Shown piece by piece: positions 7,290-13,002 of a DNA stretch of 13,045 nt. The stretch is from JAGTRP01 sp035255045. Lineage in GTDB: Bacteria > Pseudomonadota > Gammaproteobacteria > Burkholderiales > Rhodocyclaceae. The notes under the pieces were generated by a model. It worked only from the letters and a program-made list of their open reading frames with translations, was not told where the DNA came from and searched no databases. Made by a program: the position numbers and the translations under genes. How positions within the stretch are numbered: the stretch's first letter is position 1; each line of letters starts with the position of its first letter. The stretch covers positions 1 through 13,045 of the forward strand of contig DATFAA010000068.1 of the NCBI GenBank assembly GCA_035255045.1, written 5' to 3'.

Positions 7290-8840
7290 ATGCCGGTGGA
7301 ACTACACTGCGGCACGCTGGTGCTGGGGGTTCTGCTGATCGGCCCCCTCCTTGCCATCGGCAATCTCGTCGCCTGGTGGCAGACACGGGAGCGCGCCATG
7401 GCATGGTGGGCGGCGGGCAGCTTGGCGGCCGGCACTGCGGCGCCCCAGTTTCAACTCACGACGATCACCCTGGGTTACGTGTCCGTTGCACTTGCCCTGT
7501 GTTTCTATTGGGGCGGGATCAGAGCCTTCCAGCGCCGGCCGGCAAGACCCTCTCTTTTTCGGAGACCCGGCCCCTGGGTCTTCCTGACGCTCGTCCTCAT
7601 CGGCGTCGCCAGTGGGTACCACGAGGGCGTTCTAGCCCTCGCCATCAGCTGCGTGTCGGCCATCTGCGTCTACGAACTGGTAATGAAACACGGCAAACAG
7701 GCCCGGGCGTCCAGTTATTTCGTTGGTGGCCTGTTTTCGCTCAACGCTTTTTTCTTCCTTCTTCTTGGCACCCTGATCATGCCGGCCGAGGATGGGCCCA
7801 TGGTGCCGCGGGATGTGTTGCTTCTGGCCGCCTACGCTGAACTTCTGCTGCTGCTCATCGGCTGGAATGTCGGCTTCATCATGTTGGCCATGCAACGCTA
7901 TCTGGAACTGGCCGTCGACCTCGCCAGCCACGACGAACTGACCGGCGTCCTGAATCGGCGAGTCCTTGGCGAAAGGATTCGGCATCATGTGGCGCTTGCC
8001 CAGCGTGGCGGAGCCACTCTCTCGGTCCTCGCCTTGGATCTGGACCACTTCAAGCAAGTCAACGACACATACGGCCATCAGGCGGGCGACGAGGTGCTCA
8101 GAGCTTTCGTTGGCATCGCTCAGGCCTGTCTGCGAACCACGGACCAGATGGGCCGCGTTGGCGGCGAGGAATTCGTCGCCCTGTTGCCGGCGACCAACGC
8201 TCCCGGGGCGCAGGCCCTGGCCGAGCGGTTGCGGCAAGCACTGGAGAGCCGGCCGGTGCAGTATCGGGGGCTGTCCATCAAGGTGACGGTCAGTATCGGC
8301 ATCGCCGAGTTCGATCGGCATGTCCACGATGTCAACAGTCTGCTCGAGAGTGCCGACAGGGCTCTCTACGAAGCCAAGCGTCGCGGCCGCAACCGCGTGG
8401 AGGTGGCGCCGAGCACCCCATCGATTCCGCCGGTCGTGCAGTTGGTCTGGGACGGCAGTTACAGCTCGGGCAATCCCTTCATCGACGCCGAGCATGAGCA
8501 GCTTTTTGGCAAGGTGAATCAGCTGATCCGTAAAGCTCAGGAACACCCGGATGTTCGGGCGCTGCACGCGCACCTGGACGACATGCTGTTCTGGCTGAGC
8601 GAGCATTTCCGTCACGAAGAGACCATCTTCCTATCGACGGGCTGGGATGGCGCAGATCGGCACGTCCGCGAGCACAGACAGCTGGAGACCCGGGGCCGGG
8701 AAATCCTGGGCGGGATCGCCACGGACGAGCATTCCTACGGCGATGTGCTCGACTTCCTGATTCGGGATGTCGTCAGCAACCACCTGGCCAAGGAAGACAT
8801 CAACTATTTCCCTGTGATCACTGCTGACCAGAGGCTGTAG
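7290..8840 (+). CDS. Membrane diguanylate cyclase with C-terminal hemerythrin domain
   Basis: This 516-residue protein probably makes c-di-GMP from GTP in response to O2 or redox state. Residues 8-205 hold about six or seven hydrophobic helices, a membrane input region of no named family. A GGDEF domain follows (about 210-372). It has DELTGVLNRR, the metal-binding ALDLDHFKQVNDTYGH, the active site GGEEF at 291-295, and the inhibitory I-site RTTD at 282-285, exactly five residues before it. A hemerythrin domain (about 385-510) shows all seven di-iron ligands with family spacing: His402, His439, Glu443, His458, His462, His498 and Asp503. The cyclase should therefore be active and product-inhibited, and the sensor able to bind O2. 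The ATG at 7290 has GAGG at 7278-7281, eight bases upstream. Codon use is less GC-biased than in the respiratory operon. A sigma-54-like promoter lies about 100 bases upstream. Confidence 0.95.
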   Translation: MPVELHCGTLVLGVLLIGPLLAIGNLVAWWQTRERAMAWWAAGSLAAGTAAPQFQLTTITLGYVSVALALCFYWGGIRAFQRRPARPSLFRRPGPWVFLTLVLIGVASGYHEGVLALAISCVSAICVYELVMKHGKQARASSYFVGGLFSLNAFFFLLLGTLIMPAEDGPMVPRDVLLLAAYAELLLLLIGWNVGFIMLAMQRYLELAVDLASHDELTGVLNRRVLGERIRHHVALAQRGGATLSVLALDLDHFKQVNDTYGHQAGDEVLRAFVGIAQACLRTTDQMGRVGGEEFVALLPATNAPGAQALAERLRQALESRPVQYRGLSIKVTVSIGIAEFDRHVHDVNSLLESADRALYEAKRRGRNRVEVAPSTPSIPPVVQLVWDGSYSSGNPFIDAEHEQLFGKVNQLIRKAQEHPDVRALHAHLDDMLFWLSEHFRHEETIFLSTGWDGADRHVREHRQLETRGREILGGIATDEHSYGDVLDFLIRDVVSNHLAKEDINYFPVITADQRL

Positions 8841-9023
8841 GCTCCAGACAGGTCATGGGAGCCGGTGGCATGAAGGGCCGCCTGCGGGAGGCCGCCATTG
8901 CCGAGGCCGTTCTCCAGGAATGAGTGGTCCAAAGAAACCAGGCAGGTCAGCGGTGCTGATGCTGCTGGTGCTGGCGGGGTTGGTGCTTGCGGGCCGGTAG
9001 GTGGGGAAGGCCCGCGGATATGT
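8841..9023. other. Intergenic region between convergent genes, with a possible decayed or micro ORF
   Basis: This stretch separates the + strand diguanylate cyclase from the - strand exported-peptide gene. The only coding-like element is a 26-codon frame at 8920-9000 (+) beginning MSGPKKPGRSAV and ending LVLAGLVLAGR, which looks like one short membrane helix. AGGA sits directly against the ATG, too close for a normal ribosome site, so I do not call it a gene. Its 3' half resembles the end of the SDR gene. I see no clear rho-independent terminator for either convergent gene. Confidence 0.5.
8955..8988 (+). repeat. Copy 2 of imperfect direct repeat, in a 26-codon frame
   Basis: This is the partner of 6911-6944, in the same reading-frame register relative to a following TAG (8998-9000). 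The encoded tail, LMLLVLAGLVLAGR, resembles the SDR tail LLVAAGLVLSARG. It could be a remnant of a duplicated gene end or an independent small membrane peptide. The two copies bracket the diguanylate cyclase gene about 2 kb apart. Confidence 0.35.
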
Positions 9024-9206
9024 CTACGGACGATACAGGCGGGACGGCGACATCCTCGGCAGGAGCCGGACCAGGGACTCCCGCAGGGAGTCCGGTGCAT
9101 GGCGGGCAGATGCGACCGCCGTGCCCGGCGACGGTCTAACGGCAGCAGACATGGCCATGCTGAGGCCGGCCGCCAGAATCATGGGAACAAGGGCGCGCAG
9201 CAGCAT
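9024..9206 (-). CDS. Predicted exported 60-residue peptide under sigma-54 control
   Basis: This small minus-strand gene encodes a 60-residue peptide with a clear signal peptide: Met-Leu-Leu-Arg, then the hydrophobic core ALVPMILAAGLSMAMSAA, with cleavage likely near residue 22. The mature part would be about 38 residues, basic (seven Arg, no Lys), with LRESLVRLLPRM as a possible amphipathic helix. No Cys is present and I recognise no family. The ATG at 9206 is preferred over the in-frame GTG at 9215. It has a strong Shine-Dalgarno AGGAAAGG (9222-9215) eight bases away, while the same sequence would overlap the GTG. A near-consensus sigma-54 promoter (9245-9260) and a GlrR-type dyad (9323-9340) lie directly upstream, giving a leader of about 28 nt. 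Signal peptide, ribosome site and promoter in the right order and spacing make this much more than a chance frame. Alternatively the transcript could act mainly as a regulatory RNA; a perfect 8-bp hairpin lies within it. Confidence 0.62.
   Translation of the reverse strand: MLLRALVPMILAAGLSMAMSAAVRPSPGTAVASARHAPDSLRESLVRLLPRMSPSRLYRP
9075..9093. repeat. Perfect 8-bp inverted repeat inside the exported-peptide gene
   Basis: GGACTCCC and GGGAGTCC are separated by only three bases (GCA), giving a stable stem-loop in RNA from either strand. It lies in codons of the mature peptide (about residues 38-44). No T-run follows on either strand, so it is not a standard terminator. It could be an RNA structural element or simply the outcome of GC-rich codons. 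Confidence 0.6.
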
Positions 9207-9244
9207 AGGGGACACCTTTCCTGGATAGAGTACCCGAAGCCCTA

Positions 9245-9260
9245 CGCAGGGTCCGTGCCA
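9245..9260 (-). promoter_or_regulatory. Sigma-54 promoter for the exported-peptide gene
   Basis: Read on the minus strand this is TGGCACGGACCCTGCG. The -24 box TGGCACG is perfect; the -12 box is CTGC in place of TTGC, with GG and GC correctly spaced. Transcription should start near 9234, just before the Shine-Dalgarno sequence at 9222-9215. A GlrR-type dyad is centred about 97 bases upstream of that start, a usual distance for sigma-54 activators. Confidence 0.72.
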
Positions 9261-9322
9261 GAAGAACTATCGATGCCAATTCAATGGCTTGCATTGAGGT
9301 GCTTCGCCTTCCCTTGAATATC

Positions 9323-9340
9323 GGTCGCCTGTCGGCGACA
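9323..9340 (-). promoter_or_regulatory. Candidate GlrR (QseF) binding site upstream of exported-peptide gene
   Basis: On the minus strand this is TGTCGC CGACAG GCGACC, an 18-base dyad that differs in one base from the two perfect TGTCGC-N6-GCGACA copies on the other side of the two-component system. Enterobacterial GlrR is known to bind TGTC-N10-GACA. The site sits between the glrR stop (9357) and the sigma-54 promoter. The dyad could also fold as a 6-bp hairpin, but no T-run follows on the minus strand, so a terminator role is less likely. Confidence 0.6.
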
Positions 9341-9356
9341 GCCGGCGGGCTCCGGT

Positions 9357-10760
9357 TCAGCCGTTGCCGCCAGCCTCGCCGTCGCTCCTGAACATCGAGG
9401 GGGAAAGGCCATGCTTCTGCAACAGGCGGTAGAACTCGGTGCGATTGCGGTCGGCGATGCGGGCCGAATCGGCGACGTTCCCCTCGGTCAGCTTGAGCAG
9501 CTGGACGAGATAATTCCGTTCGAAGCGTTGCTTGGCCTCGGCGTACTTGAGGGCCTCCAGGGCCGGAACCCGCAGCGCGCGCTGCACCAGCGACAGGGGA
9601 ATCAGCGGCGTCGACGACAGGGCGCAGCATTGCTCGACGACGTTGTAGAGCTGGCGGACATTCCCGGGCCAGGCCGCCGTCACCAGCGCTTCCTGAGCGT
9701 CGGGCGCGAAGGCGCTGATGGCCTTGCCGTACTTGCCCGCCAGCTGCTGGATGAAATGCGCGGCCAGCAGCGGAATGTCTTCCCGGCGTTCCTCCAGGCG
9801 GGGCAGGGTCAGCGAGACGACATCCAGCCGGTAGTAGAGGTCTTCGCGGAACTGGCCCTGGGCCATCGCCGTCTCCAGGTCGCGATGGGTGGCGGAGAGA
9901 ATGCGCACGTCGACCGGCTCGGCGCGGATGGTACCCACCGGGCGCACCATCCGTTCCTGCAGCACGCGCAATAACTTGACCTGGAGCGACAGCGGCATGT
10001 CCCCGACTTCGTCGAGGAACAGGGTTCCGCCATGGGCCCCCTGGATCAGGCCGGCACGATTCGCGGCGGCGCCGGTAAAGGCGCCCTTCACGTGGCCGAA
10101 GAGTTCGGACTCCAGCAGCTGCTCCGGAATCGCGCCGCAGTTGATGGCGATGAAGGGCCCGCCGGCCCGCGGGCTGGCACGATGGATGGCCTGCGCCAGC
10201 ACTTCCTTGCCGGTGCCGCTCTCACCCCGGATCAGGACGCTCGCATCCGAGGCGGCCACCATGCGCGCCTCGGCCATGAGTTCCTGCATCCGGGCGCTGC
10301 GGTAGACCATGCCGTCCTGCCAGGCTTCGCCCTGGATGCCACTTTCGGCGGAGGAGTCGCCCACGGGCGGCGGCGCCGACAGCAGCAGCGCCTGGTCTAT
10401 CTTTGCCAGCAGGATCTGGCTGTCGAAGGGCTTGGTGAGGTAACCGAAGACGCCGCGGGAGGTTGCTTCGACCGCATCCGGAATGGTCCCGTGGGCCGTC
10501 AGCAGGATGACCGGGAGGCTCGGCCGCGTCGTGCGCAGTTCCTCGAACAGGGCCTGGCCATCCTTGCCCGGCAAACGGATATCGCTGACGACGACCCGTG
10601 GGGGATCGACGGCGATGCTGGCCAGCGCTTCCTCGGCCGAACCCACCGCGGTCACGCGGAAGGCCCGGGTCAGCAGGCGCATGGTCAGCAGGCGCAGGAT
10701 GTCCTCGTCGTCGTCGACGATGAGGATATGGGCGCCGGCAGACATCCCGCCGCCCTTCAT
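9357..10760 (-). CDS. glrR: Sigma-54-dependent response regulator GlrR (QseF)
   Basis: This 467-residue NtrC-class activator has three domains. The receiver (about 10-128) has acidic DDDED (16-20), phospho-acceptor Asp60 (VVVSD), Thr88 and Lys110. The AAA+ domain (about 150-395) has Walker A GESGTGKE (179-186), an intact sigma-54 contact loop GAFTGA (226-231), Walker B GGTLFLDE (244-251) and the arginine-finger region REDLYYRL. The Fis-type helix-turn-helix (about 425-450) contains GNVADSARIADRNRTEFYRLL. Its RNRTEFY core and the DAVEAT..GVF..LTKP receiver segment match enterobacterial GlrR as I know it, so a shared DNA target is plausible. It would activate sigma-54 promoters when phosphorylated by the kinase encoded two genes upstream. 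The ATG at 10760 overlaps the qseG stop (ATGA); an internal Met at 10745 is an alternative. Matching target dyads flank the operon on both sides. Confidence 0.92.
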   Translation of the reverse strand: MKGGGMSAGAHILIVDDDEDILRLLTMRLLTRAFRVTAVGSAEEALASIAVDPPRVVVSDIRLPGKDGQALFEELRTTRPSLPVILLTAHGTIPDAVEATSRGVFGYLTKPFDSQILLAKIDQALLLSAPPPVGDSSAESGIQGEAWQDGMVYRSARMQELMAEARMVAASDASVLIRGESGTGKEVLAQAIHRASPRAGGPFIAINCGAIPEQLLESELFGHVKGAFTGAAANRAGLIQGAHGGTLFLDEVGDMPLSLQVKLLRVLQERMVRPVGTIRAEPVDVRILSATHRDLETAMAQGQFREDLYYRLDVVSLTLPRLEERREDIPLLAAHFIQQLAGKYGKAISAFAPDAQEALVTAAWPGNVRQLYNVVEQCCALSSTPLIPLSLVQRALRVPALEALKYAEAKQRFERNYLVQLLKLTEGNVADSARIADRNRTEFYRLLQKHGLSPSMFRSDGEAGGNG

Positions 10761-11314
10761 CGCGCCGCTCCGGGCGGCGCCGCCTTGGTCGAACGGGAGG
10801 GAAGCGTCCGCTCGATTTCCGTCAGGCGGTCGATCTTCTCCTGCAACTCGTTTGCCCGGCGCTGGCCGTCTTGCGCCTGCGCCAGCAGACGCTCGCCCTG
10901 GGCATCGAGCTTCTGCCGTTCCGTGTAGTTTTCGGCCAGGAGCCGCGCCAGGGGATGCAGGGCGATCGCTGCCGGATCGCTCGATTTCAGGACGGCTTCC
11001 AGGAGGGTGATCGCCCGGCCAAGGTCCTGGGGGCCGCGGGCGAGGCCGAGCAGCATGGCGGTGCGCACCTGGGTATTGGCATTGTTGGGCAAGGCGGCCA
11101 GGGCCGTGCGCTCACGGGCCAATTCCCCGGTGCTCATCCGGGTCAGCGACTGGTAGTAATTCAGTGCCGCTTCCGCAACGTGAGCGTCCGCGCGTTGCCG
11201 TGCCGGCGCCGCCTGCTGGGTCGCGCACCCTGCCAGGGCCAGGCAGCAGAGCGATGCGGCAATCCGTTGCCGCAGCCGGTCCCTTCCTCTGGCCATCGCT
11301 TGTTCAGATTTCAT
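10757..11314 (-). CDS. qseG: QseG-like lipoprotein between sensor kinase and response regulator
   Basis: This 185-residue predicted lipoprotein begins with a basic segment RGRDRLRQR, then ends its signal peptide in the lipobox LALAGC, with Cys30 as the lipidated residue. The residues after Cys (Ala, Thr) do not signal retention in the inner membrane, so the outer membrane is likely. The mature protein is helical: a repeat-like part around ALNYYQSLTRMS..ELARER, LEAVLKSSDPAA in the middle, and a coiled coil from about 118 to 170 rich in Gln, Glu, Arg and Leu. In enterobacteria QseG, in the same gene position, interacts with the kinase and modulates signalling. I infer the same role here from position and architecture. 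The start at 11314 is chosen because the signal peptide begins there; it overlaps the kinase stop by 11 nt. The frame extends 49 codons further upstream, but that part is kinase shadow. Confidence 0.82.
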   Translation of the reverse strand: MKSEQAMARGRDRLRQRIAASLCCLALAGCATQQAAPARQRADAHVAEAALNYYQSLTRMSTGELARERTALAALPNNANTQVRTAMLLGLARGPQDLGRAITLLEAVLKSSDPAAIALHPLARLLAENYTERQKLDAQGERLLAQAQDGQRRANELQEKIDRLTEIERTLPSRSTKAAPPGAAR

Positions 11315-12710
11315 CTGGCAATTCCACGAAAAAATGCGCCCCCCGCTCGGCGCTTTCCAGGCCTGACTGCCCCCCCATGCGCCGCACCAGCTCGCGCACG
11401 ATCGACAGCCCCACGCCGCTTCCCTGTCGCGGTGCCGGGGCGGCCTGCCTGCCCTGGACAAAGGGGTCGAAGATGCGCTGCCGGTCTTCGGGCGCTATCC
11501 CCGGCCCCTGGTCGATGCACTCGAAGCGCAAGCCCGCCTGGCCGCGTCGGACCAGCAGGCGGACCACACCGCCTTGGGGGCTGAAATCGATGGCATTTGA
11601 CAGCAGGTTGTCGAGGACGACCGACAACTTCTCTTCGTCGAGCACGGCAATGGCGAGATCGCCCAGTTCGACCGTGATGCTGACCTGGCGCGACTGGGCG
11701 TGCAATTCCCGGCGCTGCACGATGCGCTGTATCAAGCTGGCCAGATCCACCCGCACCGGTTGCAGCAGACGCGCCTCGAAGACCGCGGCGTTCAGGCTGA
11801 GGAGACTTTCGATCTGCTGCTGCAGATTGGCCACGTTATGCTGCAGGATCTCGACCACCTCGCGCTGGTTTTCGCCGAGATCGCCAAGCACCTCGTCCTG
11901 CAACAGGGCCACACCCTCCTTGAGCGAGGTGAGGGGAGTCTTCAGTTCGTGCGAGACATGGCGCAACGCCCGTTCCCGATCGGCCTCCAGTTCGGCGAGG
12001 CGCAGGCGCAGCCAGTCGAGGCGGTGGCCCAGCTGCCTCAGGTCGGCCGGGCCGCCGACCCGAATCTCCTCGTCGAAGCGGTTTGCACCCAGGCGCCCGA
12101 TGGCGGACTCCAACTGCCGAATCGGGCGCAACAACCACCAGACCATGGCCAGCACGACGACGGGCAGCGTGCCGAGCGCTATCGCGACCTGCCAGCCGAG
12201 GCGCAGGCGGCTCTGTTCCAGATCGGCCAGCATGGCCTGGCTTTGCGCATCGATCCAGCGCTGCCTTGCCTGGTTGAGCGAACCGTTGAGTTCGGAGAGA
12301 CGGCGCAGCAAGGGCGCCAGATCGTCTTCGCCGGTTTTCCTCTCCAGGCTCTCGCGCAGCGCCTCGGCGACGCTCCGCCACCCGGCCAGCAATGGGGCCA
12401 AGGGTTCCGCCGCTTGCTGTTCGAGGCGATCGACCACGGCCGCAGACTGGGCGAGATGGGCCGCGAAACGCTGGTGCAGGAGCGGATCGTCCAATATGAG
12501 GTACTGCCGGGCACTACGCTCGATGTCGATGCTGCGGTCGGACAACTCCTCGACCGCGGCGGTCAATTCGACGGCCTGGGCACTGGCCCGTCGGCTTTCC
12601 TCGAGCAGCCGCTCGACGACAAGCCAACTGCGTACCACCGCTCCTCCCAGCAACAGCACCATGACCGTGAAGCCGAGCAGCAACCCCTGGCGAAAGGAAA
12701 TCCGGATCAT
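11304..12710 (-). CDS. glrK: Sensor histidine kinase GlrK (QseE)
   Basis: This 468-residue inner-membrane kinase has two membrane helices (about 8-28 and 173-193). They enclose a periplasmic domain of about 140 residues that is largely helical, with DIERSARQYLILDDPLLHQRF. A HAMP-like linker follows (194-245). The catalytic core holds the H-box HVSHELKTPLTSLKEG with phospho-acceptor His254, the N-box LDNLLSNAIDFSP (Asn368, Asn372), the G1 box DQGPGIAPED (400-409), the F-box FDPF and the G2 box GSGVGLSIV (430-438). All residues needed for autophosphorylation are present. It should phosphorylate the GlrR-type regulator encoded two genes downstream and be tuned by the lipoprotein between them. 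The start at 12710 gives a normal N-terminus MIRISFRQG; the ribosome site (GCAGG) is modest. The signal sensed is unknown; the enterobacterial homologue is linked to cell envelope stress and host catecholamines, the latter debated. Confidence 0.92.
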   Translation of the reverse strand: MIRISFRQGLLLGFTVMVLLLGGAVVRSWLVVERLLEESRRASAQAVELTAAVEELSDRSIDIERSARQYLILDDPLLHQRFAAHLAQSAAVVDRLEQQAAEPLAPLLAGWRSVAEALRESLERKTGEDDLAPLLRRLSELNGSLNQARQRWIDAQSQAMLADLEQSRLRLGWQVAIALGTLPVVVLAMVWWLLRPIRQLESAIGRLGANRFDEEIRVGGPADLRQLGHRLDWLRLRLAELEADRERALRHVSHELKTPLTSLKEGVALLQDEVLGDLGENQREVVEILQHNVANLQQQIESLLSLNAAVFEARLLQPVRVDLASLIQRIVQRRELHAQSRQVSITVELGDLAIAVLDEEKLSVVLDNLLSNAIDFSPQGGVVRLLVRRGQAGLRFECIDQGPGIAPEDRQRIFDPFVQGRQAAPAPRQGSGVGLSIVRELVRRMGGQSGLESAERGAHFFVELPDEI

Positions 12711-12744
12711 GGCCTGCCGCGACGACCCGGGCAGAAGACAAGTG

Positions 12745-12772
12745 CTAATATGAATCCAGCCATTTAAGACAA
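12745..12772 (-). promoter_or_regulatory. Candidate sigma-70 promoter for glrK-qseG-glrR
   Basis: In the AT-rich stretch upstream of glrK, the minus strand reads TTGTCT, 16 bases, TATTAG, a fair -35/-10 pair that would start transcription near 12738 with a leader of about 28 nt. A second overlapping option is TTGTAA-N18-TTAAAT a little further upstream. Neither is near consensus. The dyad at 12795-12812 lies just upstream and could let GlrR affect its own operon. Confidence 0.3.
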
Positions 12773-12794
12773 TAAAAACAGATAATTACAAATA

Positions 12795-12812
12795 TGTCGC
12801 AGGACGGCGACA
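12795..12812. promoter_or_regulatory. Candidate GlrR binding site 1 (distal)
   Basis: TGTCGC AGGACG GCGACA is a perfect 6-bp dyad with a six-base spacer and fits the known GlrR form TGTC-N10-GACA. Its centre is about 174 bases upstream of the predicted sigma-54 start near 12978. It starts exactly 65 bases before site 2, about six helical turns, so both would face nearly the same side of the DNA. Confidence 0.68.
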
Positions 12813-12859
12813 GCTTACCACCGCATCCCTTGCGGCATTCGGGCGCTGGCAAAAAATCC

Positions 12860-12877
12860 TGTCGCCAGGGAGCGACA
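12860..12877. promoter_or_regulatory. Candidate GlrR binding site 2 (proximal)
   Basis: TGTCGC CAGGGA GCGACA has arms identical to site 1 and an unrelated spacer, the pattern expected for a protein-binding dyad and not for a simple duplicated segment. Its centre lies about 109 bases upstream of the predicted sigma-54 start near 12978, close to the distance seen for the dyad before the exported-peptide gene (about 97). Confidence 0.68.
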
Positions 12878-12950
12878 AATGGCCGGCCAATACTGCGTTC
12901 CAGTAGAGCTATCTACGCAAAAACCCTTACCGAACAATTGCCTGCGCGCC

Positions 12951-12967
12951 ATGGCACGGTAATCGCA
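12951..12967 (+). promoter_or_regulatory. Sigma-54 promoter for the divergent gene at the right edge
   Basis: TGGCACGGTAATCGCA (12952-12967) matches TGGCAC-N5-TTGCW with one mismatch (TCGC for TTGC) and correct GG-N10-GC spacing. Transcription should start near 12978, about 25 nt before the ATG at 13003. Two perfect GlrR-type dyads lie upstream. Its -24 box and following G are identical (TGGCACGG) to those of the promoter at 9245-9260 on the other flank. Confidence 0.72.
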
Positions 12968-13002
12968 CTAAGCCGGTGATCTTGTCCCCTGAAGGAAAAC
13001 CC

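Noticed and set aside
7051..7290. A 79-codon + strand frame just before the diguanylate cyclase
   Set aside because: Its start has no ribosome site, it spans the sigma-54-like promoter, and it shows no domain or coding pattern.
8920..9000. A 26-codon frame (+) that looks like a single membrane helix
   Set aside because: The only purine-rich stretch touches the ATG, there is no promoter, and its likeness to the SDR tail may be a remnant or chance. Reported as repeat and note only.
9324..9339. 6-bp hairpin with 4-base loop read as a terminator for glrR
   Set aside because: No T-run follows on the minus strand, and the same bases form the TGTCGC-N6-GCGAC dyad shared with two sites across the operon.
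12878..12950. IHF site between the dyads and the sigma-54 promoter; also the small inverted repeat at 12903-12916
   Set aside because: I looked for WATCAA-N4-TTR on both strands and found no acceptable match. The 5-bp repeat GTAGA/TCTAC is too short to interpret.
12794..12979. A 61-codon + strand frame between the divergent genes
   Set aside because: It overlaps two operator dyads and the sigma-54 promoter, has no ribosome site, and its translation looks random.
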